Positions 1 through 5,759 of a stretch of DNA of 16,228 nt are shown here, in pieces. Position 1 is the first letter of the stretch; the number at the start of each line of letters is the position of its first letter. Both the position numbers and the translations under genes were made by a program. Under the pieces are notes generated by a model. That model searched no databases. It was not told the DNA's origin and saw only the letters and a program-made list of their open reading frames with translations. The stretch comes from WHSV01 sp050693975 (GTDB lineage: Bacteria > Actinomycetota > CADDZG01 > WHSQ01), in contig JBOGWV010000061.1 of the NCBI GenBank assembly GCA_050693975.1, forward strand, positions 1 through 16,228, given 5' to 3'.

Positions 1-15
1 GCGGGACCGCGGGGC

Positions 16-840
16 TTACGAGTAGCGGGTGATGTAGCCGCGCGCACGGAACAGCTTCAGCATCCGCGTCAGGAAAACCAGTGAAATCACGGTCAAGATG
101 AACGCGCTCCCCGCGGCGATCCCGATCGTTCCCCAGTCGATTCCTCCACCGTCGAGCAGAGTCCGCATCGCGTCGAACGCGTAGGTGCTCGGAAGGGCGA
201 GCGCGACCGGTCGCACCAGGGCCGGCAGGGAATCGACCGGATAGAACACCCCCGACAACGGCATGACGACGAAGAGAATGCCCCAGGCGAGTGCCTCGGC
301 CCCGCTTCCGAAGCGCAATATGAAACCGATTACCACCAGTGCGATCATCCAGCCCACGACCAGCAGGATGAAGGCAATGGGAATGAGGCCCAGACCGAGA
401 TCGGTTATGTCGAAGCTGAACAGAGCCAGCGCCGTCAACACCACCAGCCCCGTGGCGCCGACGAGCTTAGCCATTCCGAACAACGCGGTCCCGGCCACGT
501 ACTCCCACTCCTTGACGGGCGTGACCATGATGTTGAGCAGGTTGCGCGACCAGGTTTCCTCCAGAAACCCCGTGGAGACCGCGATCTGCGCCTGATAGAT
601 GATGTGCCACAACACGACGCCTCCGAGCAGATAGCCGAAGGCCTGTGCGCCGGCGTCGTTCGTTCCCGAGACGAACGCCCCGATCGAACCGAACAACACC
701 ACGTCCACCAGGGGCCAGATCGTGACGTCGAAGAGCCGGTGGGGACTTCTGAGCATCACGTAGTAGTGACGCACGGCTATCGACCGAATGCGCATCCACG
801 ACAGTTTGCGGGGATTGGTCTCCTGAACGGCCGGGCTCAT
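16..840 (-). CDS. ABC-2 type transporter permease
   Basis: Membrane permease of a two-gene ABC exporter, 274 aa. Hydrophobic segments lie roughly at residues 38-58, 68-90, 112-142, 150-175, 182-200 and 238-258, the six-helix pattern of the ABC-2 family. The cytoplasmic N-terminus (RSIAVRHYYVMLRSPHRLFD) and the PLSGVFYPVDSLP stretch near residues 194-206 are typical of drug or polysaccharide exporter permeases. The frame stays open upstream, but the ATG at 840 is chosen because it overlaps the stop of the ATPase gene by 4 nt (ATGA), implying translational coupling; a longer form would run far into that gene. The protein ends in YITRYS before TAA. The substrate cannot be told from the sequence. 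Confidence 0.88.
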   Translation of the reverse strand: MSPAVQETNPRKLSWMRIRSIAVRHYYVMLRSPHRLFDVTIWPLVDVVLFGSIGAFVSGTNDAGAQAFGYLLGGVVLWHIIYQAQIAVSTGFLEETWSRNLLNIMVTPVKEWEYVAGTALFGMAKLVGATGLVVLTALALFSFDITDLGLGLIPIAFILLVVGWMIALVVIGFILRFGSGAEALAWGILFVVMPLSGVFYPVDSLPALVRPVALALPSTYAFDAMRTLLDGGGIDWGTIGIAAGSAFILTVISLVFLTRMLKLFRARGYITRYS

Positions 841-1604
841 GCGCGATCGGTCTCCTGCGTTCTCTGATCGACGTGCTCCGCGCCCAGGTCGGCGAGGTGA
901 AGAAACACGGCCTCGAGGTCCTCGCTGTCGAACTGTGAGGCGATGGCCTTCGGCGTGTCGTTCGCGATGACCTTGCCCCGGCTCAGGAACACCACCCTCT
1001 CGCACAGCCGCTCGATCTCGACCATGTTGTGACTGGTGATCAGAAGCGCGGTTCCCTCTGTTTCACAGAGCTCTCGCAATCCGGCGCGCACGCGCCGGGC
1101 CACGTCCGGGTCAAGAGACGCGGTGGGCTCGTCCAGCACCAGCAGGTTCGGTCGATGCAGTGTGGCCTTGACGATCCCGACGAGGGTTCGCTGGCCGGAC
1201 GACAGCTGCGTCCCCATCGCCTCGGCGAGGTGCGGGATGCGGAAGCGCTCGAGGCCCGTCGCAATGCGCTCGTCGATTTCCCTCACGCCGTAGAGCTCGC
1301 CGAACATCTTTAGGAACTCTCCGACCCGCAACCGTTCGGCCAGGGGCATGTAACCCGCCGCGAAGCCGACCCTCATCATCGCTTCGCTCCGGCCCCCGGG
1401 AAGGCGATGACCGCAGATCTCGATCGACCCCTCGTCGGGCGAGATCACTCCGAGAAGCATCATCAGCGTGGTGGTCTTGCCCGCGCCGTTGGGCCCGAGC
1501 AGCCCCACCCGCTCGCCGGTCACCATCTCGACGTCGATCCCGTCGACCGCCCGCGTACGTTTGTAGTCCTTGATCAGGCCGCCGGCCCGCAGCACGTGCT
1601 CCAT
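837..1604 (-). CDS. ABC transporter ATP-binding protein
   Basis: Nucleotide-binding subunit partnering the permease encoded just downstream, 255 aa. Walker A is GPNGAGKTT at residues 37-45, the signature is LSSGQ at 134-138, Walker B is LLVLDEP at 154-160, the D-loop is SLD, and the switch histidine is H192 in ITSHN. The sequence where the Q-loop glutamine is expected reads AGYMPLAERL, with Leu at 88 instead of Gln; several ABC-2 exporter ATPases vary here, so this need not mean loss of activity. The ATG at 1604 starts directly on the MEHVLRAGGLIKDY strand usual for the family. The gene is first of a two-gene minus-strand unit and is divergent from the acyl-CoA ligase across a 112-bp gap. Confidence 0.92.
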   Translation of the reverse strand: MEHVLRAGGLIKDYKRTRAVDGIDVEMVTGERVGLLGPNGAGKTTTLMMLLGVISPDEGSIEICGHRLPGGRSEAMMRVGFAAGYMPLAERLRVGEFLKMFGELYGVREIDERIATGLERFRIPHLAEAMGTQLSSGQRTLVGIVKATLHRPNLLVLDEPTASLDPDVARRVRAGLRELCETEGTALLITSHNMVEIERLCERVVFLSRGKVIANDTPKAIASQFDSEDLEAVFLHLADLGAEHVDQRTQETDRA

Positions 1605-1654
1605 ACCGGCAACTATCGCAGAGCGCGATGCTGAGACTCGACGACGCGGGTGTT

Positions 1655-1674
1655 CCCCGGGCGCCTGCCTGGGG
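1655..1674 (+). promoter_or_regulatory. GC-rich hairpin upstream of the acyl-CoA ligase gene
   Basis: CCCCGGGC (1655-1662) pairs with GCCTGGGG (1667-1674) across a 4-nt loop, giving an 8-bp stem with one G-U wobble. It lies in the 112-bp divergent gap between the ABC exporter and the ligase, about 31 nt before the ligase ribosome-binding site (GGAGG, 1706-1710). No T-run follows, so it is not a classical terminator. It may be an operator or a 5'-UTR structure; the function is unproven. Confidence 0.3.
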
Positions 1675-1716
1675 TACGACCTTCACAACCGGGGCCGAGA
1701 CCATCGGAGGTGAGCC

Positions 1717-3606
1717 ATGGGCTCCTACGACGAGATCTATCGCTCGAGCATCGAGGATCCAGGTGCATTCTGGGCGGCGGCGGCACGCGACATCGACTGG
1801 ATCCGGCCCCCCGAGACGATCCTCGACGAATCGGACCCGCCGTTCTACCGCTGGTTCACGGGCGGCGCGCTCAACACCTGTTACAACGCGCTGGACCGGC
1901 ATGCCGATGGCGGCCGGGGCGACCAGCCCGCGCTTGTCTACGACAGTCCCGTCACGAGCACCAAGCGCAGCTCCACGTATTCGGAGTTGCGCGACGAGGT
2001 GGCCATCTTCGCAGGCGCGCTCGCGAAGCTCGGAGTGACCAAAGGAGACACCGTCGTCATCTACATGCCGATGGTGCCCGAGGCCGTAGTCGCGATGCTC
2101 GCGTGCGCACGACTTGGCGCGATTCACTCGGTCGTGTTCGGTGGCTTCGCCGCTCACGAGCTCGCCGTGCGCATCGACGACGCTCGCCCCCGGGTCGTGA
2201 TCTCCGCATCGTGTGGGATCGAGGTCGACCGGATCCTCGAGTACAAACCGCTGCTAGACAAGGCGATCGAGAGAGCGAAGCATCGACCGGAACGGTGCAT
2301 CATCCTGCAGCGATCCGAGGCCGAAGCCGACCTCATCGAGGGTCGTGACCTCGACTGGGTCGAGGCCATTGCCGGAGCCGAACCCGCCGAATGCGTTCCG
2401 GTGGCGGCAACGGATCCGCTGTACGTGCTGTACACGTCGGGAACCACGGCGCAGCCCAAAGGCGTCGTGCGTGACAACGGGGGCCATGCGGTGGCGCTTC
2501 GCTGGAGCTTGCCCAACGTGTTCGGCTGCCATCCAGGCGAGGTCTTCTGGGCGGCCTCGGACGTCGGGTGGGTGGTGGGTCACTCCTACATCGTCTACGC
2601 ACCTTTGCTGACCGGCGCGACCACCGTGCTCTTCGAAGGCAAGCCCGTGGGCACTCCCGACCCGGGCGCGTTCTGGAGGGTCGTCTCCGAACACGGTGTC
2701 AGCGTTCTGTTCACCGCGCCCACCGCGTTTCGCGCCATCAAGAAGGAGGACCCCAAGGGCTCCCACATCGGCGAGCACGACATCTCGTCCATGCGGGCGC
2801 TGTTCCTTGCGGGCGAGCGTCTCGATCCCGATACCTATCACTGGGCGTCCGACCTGCTCGGCATCCCCGTCGTCGACCACTGGTGGCAGACCGAAACGGG
2901 GTGGCCGGTCGCGGCCAACTGCCTCGGTGTCGAAGCCCTGCCCATCAAACCGGGCTCTCCGACCAAGCCGGTCCCCGGTTGGGCGGTCGACGTACTGGAG
3001 CCGTCCGGTGAACGTGCAGCCGCGGGAACCGAGGGAGCGATCTGCATGCGCCTCCCGCTTCCTCCCGGCTCGTTGCCGACGCTGTGGGGCGACGACGAAC
3101 GCTTTGTGAACTCGTACCTGAGTGCCTTCGACGGCTACTACCTGTCGGGTGACGGCGGTCACGTCGACGACGACGGCTATCTGTTCGTTATGGGGCGCGT
3201 CGACGACGTCATCAACGTCGCGGGGCACCGACTGAGCGCGGGCACCATCGAGGAAGCACTCGCCCAACACCCAGATGTGGCCGAATGCGCAGTCGTGGGA
3301 GCGGCCGACGAACTCAAGGGGCAGGTTCCCATTGGGCTCGTGGTGCTGAAGGCAGGGGTGGATCGCGATGAGGACGAGATCGCCCGCGAGCTGGTTCAAT
3401 CCGTACGCGACGAGGTCGGAGCGGTCGCCTCGATGAAGCGCGTGAGCGTCGTCGAACGTCTCCCGAAAACGCGCTCGGGCAAGATCCTGCGTGCCACCAT
3501 GCGTGCGATCGCCGACGGGAGGGACTACAAGATTCCCTCGACCATCGAAGACCCCAGCGCGCTAGAGCACATCGAGCAACGCCTCGGGGATGGGCCCAGC
3601 AGCTAG
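1717..3606 (+). CDS. prpE: Propionyl-CoA synthetase-like acyl-CoA ligase (PrpE/ACSS3 type)
   Basis: AMP-forming short-chain acyl-CoA synthetase, 629 aa: carboxylate + ATP + CoA to acyl-CoA + AMP + PPi, in the cytosol. The ATP-binding A3 motif is YTSGTTAQPKG (239-249), A5 is WWQTETG (389-395), A7 is YYLSGDGG (474-481), A8 starts GRVDDVINVAGHR (493-505), and A10 is PKTRSGK with the catalytic Lys at 589. The stretch GEVFWAASDVGWVVGHSYI and the VLFEGKPVGTPD segment fit the PrpE/ACSS3 branch better than acetyl-CoA synthetase; propionate as substrate follows from that family match. The A3 motif has Ala where Gly is usual (TTA instead of TTG). The start is set by GGAGG at 1706-1710, 6 nt before ATG. 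The gene stands alone on the plus strand. Confidence 0.88.
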   Translation: MGSYDEIYRSSIEDPGAFWAAAARDIDWIRPPETILDESDPPFYRWFTGGALNTCYNALDRHADGGRGDQPALVYDSPVTSTKRSSTYSELRDEVAIFAGALAKLGVTKGDTVVIYMPMVPEAVVAMLACARLGAIHSVVFGGFAAHELAVRIDDARPRVVISASCGIEVDRILEYKPLLDKAIERAKHRPERCIILQRSEAEADLIEGRDLDWVEAIAGAEPAECVPVAATDPLYVLYTSGTTAQPKGVVRDNGGHAVALRWSLPNVFGCHPGEVFWAASDVGWVVGHSYIVYAPLLTGATTVLFEGKPVGTPDPGAFWRVVSEHGVSVLFTAPTAFRAIKKEDPKGSHIGEHDISSMRALFLAGERLDPDTYHWASDLLGIPVVDHWWQTETGWPVAANCLGVEALPIKPGSPTKPVPGWAVDVLEPSGERAAAGTEGAICMRLPLPPGSLPTLWGDDERFVNSYLSAFDGYYLSGDGGHVDDDGYLFVMGRVDDVINVAGHRLSAGTIEEALAQHPDVAECAVVGAADELKGQVPIGLVVLKAGVDRDEDEIARELVQSVRDEVGAVASMKRVSVVERLPKTRSGKILRATMRAIADGRDYKIPSTIEDPSALEHIEQRLGDGPSS

Positions 3607-3649
3607 AGGCTTACGCGCGAAGGCCGATTTGATACGAGGCGGTCAATCA

Positions 3650-4504
3650 TCAGGGACGCTGGTGTACGGGTAAGGGTCGCCGGCGGCCGAGCGGGGCGCC
3701 TACGAACATCGCATTCAGCTCGCCACCGATGAGCAGGACCCAGCTCAGTAGATAGAGCCAGACCATCGTCACGAGCCCGCCTCCGATCGCGCCGAGGATC
3801 TGGTTGGCGCCGAACGCCAGGTGAAGATAGGCGCTGAATCCCAGCGAGCCGGCGAGCCAGCCGAAGGCGCAGAACATAGCTCCCGGAATCCCCTTGCGCC
3901 ACGACGCCCTTTGGTTGGGCGCGAGCTTGTAGAGCAGGATCGCCCACGCGAGCAACGCCACGAGCATGACGGGCCAGCGCAGCACGTCCCAGAACACCTT
4001 GAAACTGCCTCCTTGGAAACCGAGCGCGTCGGCGATTGCGTCGCCACCACCGAGCAGAGGCCCGGCCACGAACATGACCAGCATCAGTACGGCGAACAGA
4101 ACGCTGCCGAGACCCAGTCCGATCGCGGTGAGGCGCTGTCTCAGCCACGAGCGTTGCTCGGGCAGGTCATAGGCGAGATCGAGAGCGGTGATGACCGCGG
4201 AGAACCCACGCGACATCGAATAGAGAGCGAGGGCGATGGAGACGGTTAGTACACCGCTGTACTGTCGCTCGAACAGCAACTCGACCGCATTGACGGGCCC
4301 CTGGTTGGTGAGTATTCCGCTCAGGAACTCGACGACCACGTGCTGGGAGCTGTCCACGACCTCACTGCCGACGACGCGCCCGATGGAGCCGAGCGCGGTG
4401 GCCAGAATGAGAAGGGCCGGAAAGATACTGAGGGTGCCGAAGAAGGCGACCTCGGCGGCCAGACCGGGGATGCGATCCTTCGAGATCTGTCCGTACAGCT
4501 TCAT
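3650..4504 (-). CDS. YihY/virulence factor BrkB family membrane protein
   Basis: Inner-membrane protein of the YihY/BrkB family (long misnamed ribonuclease BN), 284 aa from the ATG at 4504. It has six hydrophobic segments near residues 16-42, 82-106, 124-150, 173-195, 206-230 and 236-265, and the family C-terminal motif LIGGELNA at 258-265. The N-terminal RIPGLAAEVAFFGTLSIFPALL is the usual first helix. The ATG at 4504 has no Shine-Dalgarno, and the frame stays open and basic for 17 more codons upstream to a good ribosome-binding site, so the true start may be a non-standard ATC at 4555 (listed separately). The gene follows the endonuclease-fold gene on the same strand with a gap of 75-125 nt, so they may be cotranscribed. 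The cellular role of the family is not settled. Confidence 0.85.
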   Translation of the reverse strand: MKLYGQISKDRIPGLAAEVAFFGTLSIFPALLILATALGSIGRVVGSEVVDSSQHVVVEFLSGILTNQGPVNAVELLFERQYSGVLTVSIALALYSMSRGFSAVITALDLAYDLPEQRSWLRQRLTAIGLGLGSVLFAVLMLVMFVAGPLLGGGDAIADALGFQGGSFKVFWDVLRWPVMLVALLAWAILLYKLAPNQRASWRKGIPGAMFCAFGWLAGSLGFSAYLHLAFGANQILGAIGGGLVTMVWLYLLSWVLLIGGELNAMFVGAPLGRRRPLPVHQRP

Positions 4505-4552
4505 CGCAATCGGTTTGTAGCGGAGCAGGCGCAGCCGCTTCAGAGCTCGGTC

Positions 4553-4567
4553 GATGTTCTTCTCCCC
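4553..4567 (-). promoter_or_regulatory. Ribosome-binding site followed by in-frame ATC, possible true start of the BrkB gene
   Basis: On the minus strand GGGGAG (4567-4562) is followed after 6 nt by ATC (4555-4553), in frame with the BrkB-family gene. The 17 codons between it and the ATG at 4504 translate to a basic stretch beginning IDRALKRLRLLRYKPIA, plausible as a cytoplasmic N-terminus. No ATG, GTG or TTG occurs in frame between the upstream TGA (4582-4580) and 4504. Confidence 0.4.
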
Positions 4568-4629
4568 GGAAGGCGGTAGTCAGAAAGGCTACCCACCAGT
4601 GACCGGCGTCAAGCCCGACCTGGTTGCCG

Positions 4630-5613
4630 TCAGTCCTCACCGATGAGGAACTCAACCCACAGCGGATAGTGATCCGAGATGCGCCAGGACAGCTCGACGT
4701 CGCTCAGCGAGGGCAGAACTACGTGCTGGAAGTCGAAGCCTCCAGCCATCTTCGAGTACCTCATGGACAGGACGGGGGTGTTGGAATTCCCCTCTTCCGT
4801 GAACCAGGCGATCTGGTCGTAGAACGCTTTCTCGCCGCTCTTGAAAATCGTGCGCGGGACGGAGTCGAGCTCCGCGGGTGCGCGAAGGCCTGTGGACGTG
4901 AACGCTTTGTACGCGTCATCGTCCTTGCGATCGATGTTGAAGTCACCGAGCGCGATGAGGTTGTGCCCCCAGGACTGCTCTCGTCGCGCCCAATCCTCGA
5001 GCCATTTGGCAATGCCGTGTAGCTCTCCCAGTCGATCAGACGCCGTCTCACCGTAGAGGACGTGCAACGTCACCAGAATGAAGGTCTCTCTGCCCGACGA
5101 AAAACTCACCGCATAGGGAGTTCGCGCGAACTGCTCCCTGAGGGCATCGGGGGTGATGTCCTCAGACCGCGTCCATTCCGGAGGAACCACAAGCTCTCCC
5201 GCAAGGCCGGAGGTCGTCACTCGCCGGGTGTCGAAGACGAAGGCCATACGCTCGTCGTTGCCTGCATCGCCTGCGGTGACGTCGGTCATGATCAATCCCC
5301 AGTCGGGACCGAGAAGCTTCAACATGTGCCGCAGCGCCTTGATGTTGCCGCGCGTTTCCTGGATGGCGACGACGTCAAAGCGGGACACGATCTCGGCGAT
5401 GCAGCGCAACGCGAAGAGATTTCGCTTGGGTGAGTCGCCCGGGGACGCGATCCAGGTCTCGGTTAGATCGCCGAAAGCTCGAATGTTCCACGTGGCAACG
5501 AGCAGGTTGTGATCGAGCCGCTTCGCAGGAATCTCGGCAGAGAGCCTGGCGCGCAGCGAACGCAGGTCTGGCAACAGCTCGGCCGGAACCTCATCGAGGA
5601 TCATCGGGCTCAT
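4630..5613 (-). CDS. Endonuclease/exonuclease/phosphatase family protein
   Basis: Cytosolic metal-dependent phosphodiesterase fold (exonuclease III/DNase I-like), 327 aa from the ATG at 5613. Motifs in order: TWNIRAFG (41-48), the metal-binding Glu in AIQETRGN (83-90), TLHVLYGE (182-189), GDFNID (223-228), YDQIAW (265-270) and the catalytic SDHYP (313-317). There is no signal peptide. The frame also opens at GTG 5640, but that codon sits inside the TGACG repeat array, and neither it nor the ATGs at 5613 and 5604 has a Shine-Dalgarno. ATG 5613, 22 nt beyond the last repeat, fits a leaderless transcript and is preferred. The substrate (nucleic acid, phospholipid or sugar phosphate) cannot be told. 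Its promoter region is shared with the divergent peptidase-radical SAM operon. Confidence 0.85.
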   Translation of the reverse strand: MSPMILDEVPAELLPDLRSLRARLSAEIPAKRLDHNLLVATWNIRAFGDLTETWIASPGDSPKRNLFALRCIAEIVSRFDVVAIQETRGNIKALRHMLKLLGPDWGLIMTDVTAGDAGNDERMAFVFDTRRVTTSGLAGELVVPPEWTRSEDITPDALREQFARTPYAVSFSSGRETFILVTLHVLYGETASDRLGELHGIAKWLEDWARREQSWGHNLIALGDFNIDRKDDDAYKAFTSTGLRAPAELDSVPRTIFKSGEKAFYDQIAWFTEEGNSNTPVLSMRYSKMAGGFDFQHVVLPSLSDVELSWRISDHYPLWVEFLIGED

Positions 5614-5634
5614 GGCGGAAGTACATGCCCGCAC

Positions 5635-5700
5635 CGTCACCGTTCCGTCAACACCGCGTCACACCCGACCCATTGACGCTGCGATGACGGTGGAGTGACG
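5635..5700. promoter_or_regulatory. Bidirectional operator: two outward-facing trios of TGACG at 11-bp period
   Basis: CGTCA occurs at 5635-5639, 5646-5650 and 5657-5661, and TGACG at 5674-5678, 5685-5689 and 5696-5700. Within each trio the units are exactly 11 bp apart (5 bp plus a 6-bp spacer), and the two trios are mirror images around position 5667.5, separated by 12 bp. Each trio therefore reads as direct TGACG repeats toward its own gene: minus strand toward the endonuclease-fold gene, plus strand toward the peptidase operon. Direct repeats with one-helical-turn spacing are the known binding pattern of OmpR-fold regulators such as SARPs and PhoP. The SARP encoded at 10735 is the obvious candidate binder, by inference. 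Confidence 0.65.
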
Positions 5701-5712
5701 AGTACGGATGAT
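5684..5712 (+). promoter_or_regulatory. Candidate promoter of the peptidase-radical SAM operon
   Basis: The middle plus-strand repeat gives a -35-like ATGACG (5684-5689). After a 17-bp spacer comes GATGAT (5707-5712), a weak -10. The repeat nearest the gene (5696-5700) ends 6 bp before this -10, close to the arrangement reported for SARP-activated promoters, where the last repeat lies about 8 bp upstream of -10. A start near 5718-5720 would leave a leader of about 40 nt containing the ribosome-binding site GAGGAGG at 5748-5754. Confidence 0.4.
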
Positions 5713-5759
5713 GCTGTGCGCCGCGAAACAGTCATCACCTGCTATGCGAGGAGGCTCGA

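Noticed and set aside
837..1005. 55-codon N-terminal extension of the ABC permease
   Set aside because: Arg/Gly-rich, not permease-like, and wholly inside the ATPase gene; the ATG at 840 with the ATGA overlap is better.
1111..2157. Long minus-strand open frame of 348 codons across the exporter/ligase gap
   Set aside because: It lies antisense or out of frame to two well-supported genes, has no recognisable domain, and its Arg/Gly-rich composition is typical of GC-rich shadow frames.
2254..3399. Minus-strand open frame of 381 codons inside the ligase gene
   Set aside because: Entirely antisense to a gene with all its catalytic motifs; no domain recognised.
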